A DNA stretch of 64,000 bases from contig CM042688.1 in NCBI GenBank assembly GCA_023614405.1, forward strand, positions 443,786,028 to 443,850,027. The letters run 5' to 3'. The notes below the pieces were generated by a model. It saw only the letters and a list, made by a program, of their open reading frames with translations, made no database searches and was not told the origin of the DNA. The position numbers were made by a program, and so were the translations under genes. This stretch comes from Avena insularis (taxonomy: Eukaryota > Streptophyta > Magnoliopsida > Poales > Poaceae). Shown piece after piece: positions 21,241 to 36,200 of this stretch (position 1 is its first letter; each line of letters opens with the position of its first letter).

Positions 21241-24200
21241 TATGGATCCACCAGTTTCATTGCATGTGTGTTGTTTTCATTAACCACATATGGATCCCCT
21301 AGTGTCATTGCATGTGTGTTCTTTTCATTAACCAAAGCTAGAGTCATTGCATGTCTATTCTTTTCATAGACCACATATGGATCCACGAGTGTCATTTCAT
21401 GTGTGCTATTTTCACAAACCACATATGGATCCACCAGTGTCATTGCATGTGTGTTCTGTTCATTAACCACATATGGACCCCGTAGTGTCATTGCATGTGT
21501 GTTCTTTTCATTAACCACAACTAGAGTCATTGCATGTGTGTTGTTTTCAAAAACCACACATGGATCCACCAGTTCCATTGCATGTATGTTATTTTCATGA
21601 ACCATAGCTTGAGTCATTGCATGTGTGTTCTTTTCACGAACTATATATGGATCCACTAGAGTCATTGCATGTGTTCTTTTCAATAACCATAGCTAGAGTC
21701 ATTGGATGTGTGTTCATTTCAAAAACCACATATTGATCCACCAGTGTCATTGAATGTGTGTTCTTCTCACAAACCACATATGGATCCACTAGAGCCAGTG
21801 AATGTTTGTTCTTCTCACAACCCACATATGGATCCATAGCTAGAGTCACTGCATGTTTAATCTTCTCACAAACCAAATATGGATTCGCCAAACTCAGTGT
21901 GTCTATTCGCCAAATATGTCTATTCTTTTCATAAACCATACATGGATCCACCAATGTCATTGCATGTGTGTTCTTTTCAAGAACCACAACTAGAGTCGGT
22001 GAATGTGTGTTCTTGTCACAAACCACATAGGGATCCACCAGAGTCATTGGATGTTTGTTCTTTGCACAAACCACATATGGATCCACCAGTGTCATTGCAT
22101 GTTTGTTCTTTTCATTAGCCGCACCTAGAGTCATTGCATGTATGTTCTTTTCGCAAACCACATGGATCCACCAGTGTCATTGCATGTGTGTTCTTTTAAT
22201 AAACCACAACTAGAGTCATTGCATGTGTGTTCTTTTCAAAAACCACATATGGATGCACCAGTGTCATTGCATGTCTATTCCATTCATTAACCACAACTAG
22301 TTTCATTGCATGCCTATTCGTTTCATAGACCACATATGGATCCACCAATGTTCATTGCATGCGTGTTCTTTCACAAACCATATATGGATCCACCAGTGTC
22401 AATGCATGTGTGTTCTTTTCACAAACCACATATGGATCCACCAGAGTCATTGCATGTCTCTGTTCTTTTCATTAACCACAACTAGTGTTATTGCATGTAT
22501 GTTCTTTTCATAGACCACATATGGATCCACCAGAGTTCATTGCATGTGTGTTCTTTTCTAAACCCGCATATGGATCCACTAGTGTTGTTGCATGTGTCTT
22601 CTTTTCATTAACCATACCTAGAGTCATTGCATGTCTGGTCTTTTCACAAACCACATGGATCCACTAGTGTCATTCATGTGTGTTCTTTTAATAAACCACT
22701 AATAGAGTCATTGCATGTGTGTTATTTTCACAAACCACATATGGATGCACCAGTGTCATTGCATGTCTGTTTTTTCATTAACCACATCTAGAGTCATTTC
22801 ATGTGTGTTCTATTCACAAACAACATATGGATCCACTAGTGTCATTGCATGTGTGTTCTTTTCACGAACCACATTTGGATCCACCAATGTCATTGCATGT
22901 GTGTTCTTTTCATTAACCACATATGGATCCCCTAGTGTCATTGCATGTGTGTTCTTTTCATTAATGAAAGCTAGAGTCATTGTATGTCTATTCTTTTCAT
23001 AGACCACATATGGATCCACTAGTGTCATTTCATGTGTGTTCTTTTCACAAACAACATATGGATCCACCAGTTTCATTGCATGTGTGTTCTGTTCATTAAC
23101 CACATATGGACCCCATAGTGTCATTACATGTGTGTTCTTTTCACAAACCACACATGGATCCACCAGTGTCATTGCATTTTTGTTTTGTTCGTTAACCACA
23201 TATGAACCCCCTAGTGTCATTGCATGTGTGTTCTTTTCATTAACCACAACTAGAGTCACTGCATGTGTGTTGTTTTCACAAACCACATATGGATCCACCA
23301 GATTTCATTTCATGCTTGTTCTTTTCACAAACCACATATGGATCCACTACTGTCATTGCATGTGTGTTCTTTTTACAAACCACATATGGATCCACCATTG
23401 TCATTGCTTGTGTGTTCTTTTCACAAACCACATATGGATCCACCAGTCTCATTGCATGTGTGTTCTTTTCATGATCCACAGCTAGAGGCATTGAATGTAT
23501 GTTCTTTTCACAAACCACATATGGATCCACTAGAGTCATTGCATGTGTTCTTTCCATTAACCACAACTATAGTCTTTGTATTTGTGTTCTTTTCACAAAC
23601 CACATATGGATCGACCAGTGTCATTGAATGTGTGTTTTTCTCACAAACCACGTATGGATCCACTAGAGTTAGTGAATGTTTGTTCTTCTCACAAACCACA
23701 TATGGATCCACAACTAGAGTCATTACATGTCTGTTCTTCTGACAAACCACATATGGATCCACCAGTTCCATTGCATATGTGTTCTTTTCAAGAACCACAA
23801 CTAGAGTCAGTCAATGTATGTTCTTTTCACAAACCACATAGGGATCCACCATAGTCATTGGATGTGTGTTCTTTTCACAAACCACATATTGATCCACCAG
23901 TTTCATTGGATGTGTGTTCTTTTCACAAACCATATATGGATCCACCAAATTCATTGCATGTCTGTTCTTTTCACAAACCACACATGGATCCACCAGTGTC
24001 ATTGCATGTGTGTTCTTTTCACAAACCACATATGGATCCAGCAGTATCATTGCATGTGTGATATTTTCATTAACCACATATGGATCCCCTAGTGTCATTG
24101 CATGTGTGTTCTTTTCATTAACCAAAGCTAGAGTCATTGCATGTCTGTTCTTTTCATAGACCACATATGTATCCACCAATGTCATTTCATGTGTGTTCTT

Positions 24201-27200
24201 TTCACAAACCACATATGGATCCACCGGTGTCATTGCATGTGTGTTATTTTCACAAACCACATATGGATCTACTAGTGTCTTGGATCCACTAGTTTCATTG
24301 CATGTGTGTTCTTTTCACAAACCACATATGGATCCACTAGTGTCATTTCATGTGTGTTCTTTTCATTAACCACATATCGATCCACCAGTGTTATTGCATG
24401 TGTGTTCTTGTCATAGACCACATATGGATCCACAGCTAGTGTCATTGCATGTGTGTTCTTTTCACAAACCACATATGGATCCACCAGTGTCATTGCATCT
24501 GTGTTCTTTTCATTAACGACATATGGACCCCCTAGTGTCACTGCATGTGTGTTTTTTCATTAACTACCACTAGAGTCATTGCATGTCTGTTCTTTTAACA
24601 AACCACATAGGGATCCACCAGAGTCATTGAATGTGTGTTATTTTCACAAACCACATATTGACCCACCAGTGTCATTGCGTGTGTGTTCTTTTCACAAACC
24701 ACATATGGATCCACCAGTTTCATTGCATGTGTGTTATTTTCACAAACCACATATGGATCCACCAGTGTCATTGCATGTGTGTTCTTTTCACAAACCACGT
24801 ATCGATCCACCGGTGTCATTGCATGTGTATTCTTTTCATGAACCACAACTAGAGTCAGTGAATGTCTATTCTTTCACAAACCACATGGATCTACCAGAGT
24901 CATTGTATTGCATGTTGTTTTCACAAACCACAGTTAGAGTCATTGCATGTCTGTTCTTTTCACAAAACACATAAGGATCCACTAGAGTCATTGGACGTGT
25001 GTTCTTTTCACAAACCACATATTGATCCACCAGTGTCATTGCATGTGTGTTCTTTTCACAAAACACATGAGCATATGTGTTGTTCTCACAAACCACATAT
25101 GGATCCACCAGAGTTCACTGCATGTGCATTCTTTTCACAAACCACATATGGATCCACTAGAGTTATTGCATGTCTGTTCTTTTCATTAACCACAACTTAT
25201 GTCATTGCATGTCTATTCTTTTCACAAACCACATTGATCTAGTAGTGTCACTGGATGTGTGTTCTTTTCATTAACCACAGCTAGAGTCATTGCATGTGTG
25301 TTGTTTTCACAAACCACATATGGATCCACCAGTGTCATTGCATGTCTGTTCTTTTCATTAACCATAGCTAGAGTCATTGCATGTCTATTCTTTTCACAAA
25401 CCACATGGATCCACCAGTGTCATTTCATGCGTGTTCTTTTCATTAACCACATATGGATCCACCGGTGTCATTGTATGTGTGTTCTTTTCATTAACCACAG
25501 CTAGAGTCATTGCATGTCTATTCTTTTCACAAACCACATGGATTCACTACTGTCATTGCATGCTTGTTCTTCTCACAAACCACATATGGATCGACATCTA
25601 GAGTCATTGCATGTCTGTTCTTCTCACAAACCACATATGGATCCACCAGAGTCAGTGAATGTCTGTTCTTTTTATAAACCACATGAGCATGTGTGTTCTT
25701 TTAATAGAACACATATGGATCCACAGCTAGAGTCATTTCATGTCTATTCTTTTCACAAACCACAACTGGATCCACCAGTGTCATCGGATGTTTCTTATTT
25801 TCATGAACCACAGCTAGAGTCATTGCATGTCTGTTCTTTTCACAAACCACATATGGAATCCACTAGAGTCATTCCATGTGTTATTTTCATTAACCACCAC
25901 TAGATTCATTGGATATGTGTTATTTTCACAAACCACATATGGATCCACTAGTGTCATTGAATGTGTGTTCTTCTCACAAACCACATATGGATCCACTAGA
26001 GTCATTGCATGTCTGTTATTCTCACAAACCACATATGGATCCACTAGACTCAGTGAATGTTTGTTCTTTTCATGAACCAAATATGTATCCACCAGTGTCA
26101 TTGCATGTGTGTTCTTGTCATAGACCATATACGGAACCACAGCTAGATTCATTGCATGTCTGTTCTTTTCAGAAACCACACACGGATCCACCAGTGTCAT
26201 TTCATGTGTGTTATTTTCATGAACCACAACTAGAGTCATTGCATGTGTGTTCTTTTCACAGACTATATACGGATCCACTAGAGTCATTGCATGTGTGTTA
26301 TTTTCACAAACCACATATGGATCCACTAGATTTAGTGAATTCTGTTCTTCTCACAAACCACATATGGATCCACAACTAGAGTCATTACATGTCTGTTCTT
26401 CTTACAAAAGACATATGGATCCACCAGAGTCAGTGAATGTATATTCTTTTCATAAACCACACATGGATCCACCAGTGTCATTGCATGTGTGTTCTTTTCA
26501 AGAACCACAAATAGAGTCAGTCAATGTCTATTCTTTTAACAAACCACATAGGGATCCACCAGAGTCATTGGATGTGTGTTATTTTCACTAACCACATATT
26601 GATCCACCAGTGTCATTGCATGTGTGTTCTATTCACAAACCACATATGGATCTACCAGAGTCATTGCATGTATGTTCTTTTCACAGACCACACATGGATC
26701 CACCTGTCTCATTGCATGTGTGTTCATTTCAAGAACCACAACTAGAATCAATGAATGTATGTTCTTTTCATAGACCACATGTGGATCCACAGCTAGAGTC
26801 ATTGCATGTGTGTTCTTTTCACAAACCACATATGGATCCACCGGTGTCATTGCATGTGTGTTCATTTCATTAACCACAACCAGAGTCATTGCATGTGTGT
26901 TCTTTTCACAAACCACATATTGATCCACTAGAGTCATTGCATGTCTGTTATTTTCATTAACCACAGCTAGAGTCATTTCATGTGTGTTCTTTTTGCAAAC
27001 CACATATGGATCCACCAGAGTCATTGCATGTATGTTCTTTTCATTAACCACAACTAGTGTCATTGCATGACTATTCTTTTCACAAACCACATGGATCCAC
27101 CAGTGTTAGTGGATGTGTGTTCTTTTCATTAAGCACAGCTAGCGTCATTGCATGTGTGTTCTTTTCACAAACCACATATGGATCCACTAGTGTCGTGACA

Positions 27201-30200
27201 TGTCTATTCTTTTCATTAACCGCAGCTAGAGTCATTGCATGTCTGTTCTTTACACAAACCACATGGATCCACTAGTGTCATTGCATGTGTGTTCTTTAAT
27301 AAACCACAAATAGAGTCATTTCATGTGTGTTCTTTTCACAAACCACTTATGGATCCACCAGTGTCATTGCATGTCTGTTATATTCATTAACCACAACTAG
27401 TGTCAATGCATGTCTGTTCTTTTCATAGACCACATATGGATCCACCTGTGTTTATTGCATGTGTGTTCTTTCACAAACCACATATGGATCCACCAACGTG
27501 ATTACATGTGTGTTCTTTTCATTAACCACATCTAGTGTCATTGCATGTGTGTTCTTTTCACAAACCACATATGGATCCACCAGAGTCATTGCATGTCTCT
27601 GTTCTTTTCAATAACCAGAACTAGTGTCATTGCATGCATGTTCTCTTCATAGACCACATATGGGTCCACTAGAGTTCATTGAACGTGTGCTCTTTTCAAA
27701 ATCCACATATGGATCCACCAGTGTCATTGCATGTGTGTACTTTTCATTAACCATAGCTAGAGTCATTGCATGTCTGTTCTTTTCACAAACCACATGGATC
27801 CACGAGTGTCATTGCATGTGTGTTCTTTTCACAAACCACATATGGATCCACCAGTGTCATTGCATGTCTGTTTTTTCATTAACCACATCTAGAGTAATTT
27901 CACAAACAACATATGGATCCACTAGTGTCATTGCATGTGTGTTCTTTTCACGAACCACATTTGGATCCACTAGTGTCATTGCATGTGTGCTCTTTTCATT
28001 AACCACATATGGATCCCCTAGTGTCATTGCATGTGTGTTCTTTTCATTAACCAAAGCTAGAGTCATTGCATGTCTGTTCTTTTCATAGACCACATAGGGA
28101 TCCACCAGTGTCATTTCATGTGTGTTCTTTTCACAAACCACATATGGATCCGCCAGTGTCATGGATCCACTAGTGTCATTGCATGTGTGTTCTTTTCACG
28201 GACCACATATGGATCCACCACTATCATTGCATGTGTGTTCTATTCATTAACCACATATGGACCCCCTAGTGTCATTGCATGTGTGTTCTTTTCATTAACC
28301 ACAACTAGAGTCATTGCATGTGTGTTGTTTTCACAAACCACATATGGATCCACCAGTGTCATTCCATGTGTGTTCTTTTCACAAACCACATATGGATCTA
28401 CCAGTGTCATTGCATGTTTGTTCTTTTCTCAATACACATATGGATCCACTAGTGTCATTGCATGTGTGTTCTTTTCATGAACCAAAGCTAGAATCATTGC
28501 ATGTATGTTATTTTCACAAACCACATATGGATCCACTAGATTCATTGCATGTGTTCTTTTCATTAACCACTGCTAAAGCCTTTGGATGTCTGTTATTTTC
28601 ACAAACCACATATGGAACCACTAGTGTCATTGAATGTGTGTTCTTCTCACAAACCACATAAGGATCCATTAGAGTCAGTGAATGTCTGTTCTTCTCACAA
28701 ACCACATATGGATCCACAACTAGAGTCATTGCATGTCTGTTCTTCTCACAAACCACATATGGTTCCACCAGAGTTAGTGAATGTCTGTTCTTTTGATAAA
28801 CCACACATGGATCCACCAGTGTCATTGCATGTGTGTTCTTTTCAAGAACCACAACTAAAGTTAGTGAATGCCTGTACTTTTCGCAAACCACATAGGGATC
28901 CACTAGAGTCATTGGATGTGTGTTCTTTTCACAAACCACATATGGATCCACCAATGTAATTTCATGTGTGTTCTTTTCAGAAACCACATATGGATCCACC
29001 CGTGTCATTGCATGTGTTTTCTTTTCACAAACCACATATGGATCCACTAGTGTCATGGATCCACCAGTGTCATTGCATGTGTGTTCTTTTCACAAACCAC
29101 ATATGGATCCACCAGTGTCACTTCATGTGCGTTTTTTCATTAACTACAACTAGAGTCATTGCATGTGTGTTCTTTTCACAAACCACATATGGATCCACCA
29201 GTGTCATTGCATGTGTGTTCTTTTCATTAACCACATATGGACTCCCTAGTGTCACTGCATGTGTGTTTTTTCATTAACTACAACTAGAGTCATTGCATGT
29301 CTGTTATTTTCACAAACACATATGCATCCACCAGAGTTCATTTCATGTGTGTTCTTATCACAAACCACATATGGATCCACCAGTGTCATTGCGTGTGTGT
29401 TGTTTTCACAAACCACATATGGATCCACCAGTGTCATTGCCTGTGTGTTCTTTTCACAAACCACATATGGATCCACCAGTGTCATTGCATGTGTGTTCTT
29501 TTCACAAACCACATATCGATCCACCGGTGTCATTGCATGTGTATTCTTTTCATGAACCACAACTAGAGTCTGTGAATGTCTATTCTTTCACAAACCACAT
29601 GGATCCACCAGAGTCATTGTATCACATGTTGTTTTCACAAACCACATTTAGAGTCATTGCATGTCTGTTCTTTTCACAAAACACATAAGGATCCACTAGA
29701 GTCATTGGATGTGTGTTCTTTTCACAAACCACATATTGATCCACCAATGTTATTGCATGTGTGTTCTTTTCACAAACCACATGAACATATGTGTTGTTCT
29801 CACAAACCACATATGGATCCACCAGAGTTCATTGCATGTGCGTTCTTTTCACAAACCACATATGGATCCACTAGAGTTATTGCATGTCTGTTCTTTTCAT
29901 TAACCACAACTAGTGTCATTGCATGTCTGTTCTTTTCACAAACCATATAGATCTAGTAGTGTCACTGGATGTGTGTTCTTTTCATTAACCATAGCTAGAG
30001 TCATTGCATGTGTCTTGTTTTCACAAACCACATATGGATCCACCAGTGTAATTGCATGTCTGTTCTTTTCACAAACCACATGGATCCACCAGTGTCATTT
30101 CATGCGTGTTCTTTTCATTAACCACATATGGATCCATCGGTGTCATTGTATGTGTGTTCTTTCCATTAACCATAGCTAGAGTCATTGCATGTCTATTCTT

Positions 30201-33200
30201 TTCACAAACCACATGCATTCACTACTGTCATTGCATGCCTGTTCTTCTCACAAACCACATATGGATCCACCAGAGTCAGTGAATGTATATTCTTTTCATA
30301 AGCCACACATGGATCCACCAGTGTCATTGCATGTGTGTTCTTTTCAAGAACCACAACCAGAGTCAGTCAATGTCTGTTCTTTTAACAAACCACATAGGGA
30401 TCCACCAGAGTCATTGAATGTGTGTTATTTTCACAAACCACATATTGACCCAACAGTGTCATTGCGTGTGTGTTCTTTTCACAAACCACATATGGATCCA
30501 CCAGTTTCATTGCATGTGTGTTATTTTCACAAACCACATATGGATCCACCAGTGTCATTGCATGTGTGTTCTTTTCACAACCACATATCGATCCACCGGT
30601 GTCATTGCATGTGTATTCTTTTCATGAACCACAACTAGAGTCAGTGAATGTCTATTCTTTCACAAACCACATGGATCCACCAGAGTCATTGTATTGCATG
30701 TTGTTTTCACAAACCACAGTTAGAGTGATTGCATGTCTGTTCTTTTCACAAAACACATAAGGATCCACTAGAGTCATTGGATGTGTGTTCTTTTCACAAA
30801 CCACATATTGATCCACCAGTGTCATTGCATGTGTGTTCTTTTCACAAACCACATGAGCATATGTGTTGTTCTCACAAACCACATATGGATCCACCAGAGT
30901 TCACTACATGTGCGTTCTTTTCACAAACCACATATGGATCCACTAGAGTTATTGCATGTCTGTTCTTTTCATTAACCACAACTTGTGTCATTGCATGTCT
31001 GTTCTTTTCACAAACCACATTGATCTAGTAGTGTCACTGGATGTGTGTTCTTTTCATTAACCATAGCTAGAGTCATTGCATGTCTATTCTTTTCACAAAC
31101 CACATGGATCCACTAGTATCATTTCATGCGTGTTCTTTTCATTAACCACATATGGATCCACCGGTGTCATTGTATGTGTGTTCTTTTCATTAACCATAGC
31201 TAGAGTCATTGCATGTCTATTTTTTCACAAACCACATGGATTCACTACTGTCATTGCATGCCTGTTCTTCTCACAAACCACATATGGATCGACATCTAGA
31301 GTCATTGCATGTTTGTTCTTCTCACAAACCACATATGGATCCACCAGAGTCAGTGAATGTCTGTTCTTTTTATAAACCACATGAGCATGTGTGTTCTTTT
31401 AATAGAACACATATGGATCCACAGCTAGAGTCATTTCACGTCTATTCTTTTCACAAACCACAACTGGATCCACCAGTGTCATTGGATGTTTCTTCTTTTC
31501 ATGAACCACAGCTAGAGTCATTGCATGTCTATTATTTTCACAAACCACATATGGAATCCACTAGAGTCATTCCATGTGTTCTTTTCATTAACCACAACTA
31601 GATTCATTGGATATGTGTTCTTTTCACAAACCACATATGGATCCACTAGTGTCATTGAATGTGTGTTCTTCTCACAAACCACATATGGATCCACTAGAGT
31701 CATTGCATGTCTGTTATTCTCACAAACCACATATGGATCCACTAGACTCAGTGAATGTTTGTTCTTTTCATGAACCAAATATGTATCCACCAGTGTCATT
31801 GCATGTGTGTTCTTGTCATAGACCATATACGGAACCACAGCTAGATTCATTGCATGTCTGTTCTTTTGAGAAACCACACACGGATCCACCAGTGTCATTT
31901 CATGTGTGTTCTTTTCATGAACCACAGCTAGAGTCATTGCATGTGTGTTCTTTTCACAGACTATATACGGATCCACTAGAGTCATTGCATGTGTGTTATT
32001 TTCACAAACCACATATGGATCCACTAGAGTTAGTGAATTCTGTTCTTCTCACAAACCACATATGGATCCACAACTAGAGTCATTACATGTCTGTTCTTCT
32101 TACAAAAGACATATGGATCCACCAGAGTCAGTGAATGTCTGTTCTTTTCATGAACCACACATGGATCCACCAGTGTCATTGCATGTGTGTTCTTTTAACA
32201 AACCACATAGGGATCCACCAGAGTCATTGAATGTGTGTGTTTTTCACAAACCACATATTGATACAGCAGTGTCATTGCATGTGTGTTCTTTTCACAAACC
32301 ACATATGGGTCTACTAGAGTCATTGCATGTATGTTCTTTTCACAGACCACACATGGATCCACCTGTCTCATTGCATGTGTGTTCTTTTCAAGAACCACAA
32401 CTAGAATCAGTGAATGTATGTTCTTTTCATAGACCACATGTGGATCCACAGCTAGAGTCATTGCATGTGTGTTCTTTTCACAAACCACATATGGATCCAC
32501 CGGTGTCATTGCATGTGTGTTCATTTCATTAACCACAACTAGAGTCATTGCATGTGTATTCTTTTCACAAACCACATATTGATCCACTAGAGTCATTGCA
32601 TGTCTGTTCTTTTCATTAACCACAGCTAGAGTCATTGCATGTGTGTTCTTTTTGCAAACCACATATGGATCCACCAGAGTCATTGCATGTCTGTTCTTTT
32701 CATTAACCACAACTAGTATCATTGCATGACTATTCTTTTCACAAACCACATGGATCCACCAGTGTTAGTGGATGTGTATTCTTTTCATTAAGCACAGCTA
32801 GCGTCATTGCATGTGTGTTCTTTTCACAAACCACATATGGATCCACCAGTGTCATGACATATCTGTTCTTTTCATTAACCGTAGCTAGAGTCATTGCATG
32901 TCTGTTCTTTTCACAAACCACATGGATCCACTAGTGTCATTGCATGTGTGTTCTTTTAATAAACCACAAATAGAGTCATTGCATGTGTGTTCTTTTCACA
33001 AACCACATATGGATCCACCAGTGTCATTGCATGTCTGTTATATTCATTAGCCACAACTAGTGTCATTGCATGTCTGTTCTTTTCATAGACCACATATGGA
33101 TCCACCAGTGTTTATTGCATGTGTGTTCTTTCACAAACCACATATGGATCCACCAACGTGATTGCATGTGTGTTCTTTTCATTAACCACATCTAGTGTCA

Positions 33201-36200
33201 TTGCATGTGTGTTCTTTTCACAAACCACATATGGATCCACCAGAGTCATTGCATGTCTCTGTTCTTTTCAATAACAGGAACTAGTGTCATTGCATGCATG
33301 TTCTCTTCATAGACCACATATGGATCCACTAGAGTTCATTGAACGTGTGCTCTTTTCAAAATCCACATATGGATCCACCAGTGTCATTGCATGTGTGTAC
33401 TTTTCATTAACCATAGCTAGAGTCATGGCATGTCTATTCTTTTCACAAACCACATGGATCCACGAGTGTCATTGCATGTGTGTTCTTTTAATAAACCATA
33501 ACTAGAGTCATTGCATGTGTGTTCTTTTCACAAACCACATATGGATCCACCAGTGTCATTGCATGTCTGTTTTTTCATTAACCACATCTAGAGTAATTTC
33601 ACAAACCACATATGGATCCACCAGTGTCATTGCATGTGTGTTCTTTTCACAGACCACATATGGATCCACCACTGTCATTGCATGTGTGTTCTATTCATTA
33701 ACCACATATGGACCCCCTAGTGTCATTGCATGTGTGTTCTTTTCATTAACCACAACTAGAGTCATTGCATGTGTGTTGTTTTCACAAACCACATATGGAT
33801 CCACCAGTGTCATTCCATGTGTGTTCTTTTCATAAACCACATATGGATCTACCAGTGTCATTGCATGTTTGTTCTTTTCACAAACCACATATGGATCCAC
33901 TAGTGTCATTGCAGGTGTGTTCTTTTCATGAACCAAAGCTAGAATCATTGCATGTATGTTCTTTTCACAAACCACATATGGATACACTAGATTCATTGCA
34001 TGTGTTCTTTTCATTAACCACAGCTAGAGCCTTTGGATGTCTGTTATTTTCACAAACCACATATGGAACCACTAGTGTCATTGAATATGTGTTCTTCTCA
34101 CAAACCACATAAGGATCCATTAGAGTAAATGAATGTCTGTTCTTCTCACAAACCACATATGGATCCACAACTAGAGTCATTGCATGTCTATTCTTCTCAC
34201 AAACCACATATGGATCCACCAGAGTTAGTGAATGTCTGTTCATTTGATAAACCACACATGGATCCACCAGTGTCATTGCATGTGTGTTCTTTTCAAGAAC
34301 CACAACTAAAGTTCGTGAATGCCTGTACTTTTCACAAACCACATAGGGATCCACTTGAGTCATTGGATGTGTGTTCTTTTCACAAACCACATATGGATCC
34401 ACCAATGTCATTTCATGTGTGTTCTTTTCCTAAACCACATATGGATCGACCAGTGTCATTGCATGTGTGTTCTTTTCACAAACCACATATGGATCCACTA
34501 GTTTCATGGATCCACCAGTGTCATTGCATGTGTGTTCTTTTCACAAACCACATATGGATCCACCACTGTCATTGCATGTGTGTTCTTTTCATTAACCACA
34601 TATGGACTCCCTAGTGTCATTGCATGTGTGTTTTTTCATTAACCACAACAAGAGTCATTGCATGTCTGTTCTTTTCACAAACACATATGCATCCACCAGA
34701 GTTCATTTCATTTCTGTTCTTTTGACAAACCACATATGGATCCACCAGTGCCATTCCATGTGTGTTCTTTTCACAAATCAGATATGGATCCACCAATGTC
34801 ATTGCATGTGTGTTCTTTTCACAAACCACATATGGATCCACTAGTGTCATTGCATATGTGTTATTTTCATGAACCATAACTAGAGTTAGTGAATGTCTGT
34901 TCTTTCACGAACCACATGGTTCCACTAGAGTCATTGTATTGTCTGTTTATTTCACAAACCACAGTTAGAGTCATTGCATGTCTATTCTTTTCTCAAACCA
35001 CATAAGGATCCACTAGAGTCATTGGATGTGTGTTCTTTTCACAAACCACATATGGATCTACCAGTGTCATTGAATGTGTGTTATTCTCAAAAACCACATA
35101 TGGATCCACTAGAGTCAGTGAATGTCTGTTCTTCTCACAAACTACATATGGATCCACAACTAGTCATTGCATGTCTGTTCTTCTCACAACCCACATATGG
35201 ATCCGCTAGACTCAGTGAATGTCTATTCTTTTCCTAAACCATACATGGATCCATCAGTGTCATTGCATGTGTATTCTTTTCAAGAACCACAACTAGAGTT
35301 AGTGAATGTGTGTTGTTCTCACAAACCACATAAGGATCCACCAGAGTCATTGGATGTGTGTTATTTTCACAAACCACATACGGATCCACCAGCGTCATTG
35401 CATGTCTGTTCTTTCAATAACCGTAGCTAGAGTCATTGCATGTCTGTTCTTTTCACAAACCACATGGATCCACCAGTGTCATTGCATGTGTGTTATTTTA
35501 ATAAACCACAACTAGAGTCATTGCATGTGTGTTCTTTTCAGAAACCACATATGGATCCACCAATGTCATTGCATGTCTGCTCTATTCTTTAACCACAACT
35601 AGTGTCATTGCATGTCTGTTCTTTTCATAGACCACATATGGATCCACCAGTGTTCATTGCATGTGTGTTCTTTCACAAACCACATATGGATCCACCATTG
35701 TCATTGAATGTGTGTTCTTTTCATTAACCACATCTAGTGTCATTGCATGTGTGTTCTTTTCACAAACCACATATGGATCCACCAGTGTCATTGCATGTGT
35801 ATTATTTTCAAGAACCACAACTAGAGTTAGTGAATGTGTGTTGTTCTCACAAACCACATAAGGATCCACCAGAGTCATTGGATGTGTGCTATTTTCACAA
35901 ACAACATATGGATCCACCAGAGTCATTGCATGTCTGTTCTTTTCACAGACCACACATGGATCCACAAGTGTCATTGCATGTGTGTTCTTTTCAAGAACCA
36001 CAAGTAGAATCAGTGAATGTCTGTTATTTTCACATACCACATGTGGATCCACAGCTAGAGTCATTGCATGCATGTTCTTTTCACAAAACACATATGGATC
36101 CACCAGTGTCATTGCATGTGTGTTCTTTTCATTAACCATAACTAGAGTCATTGCATGTGTGTTCTTTTCACAAACCACATATGGATCCACCAGAGTCATT

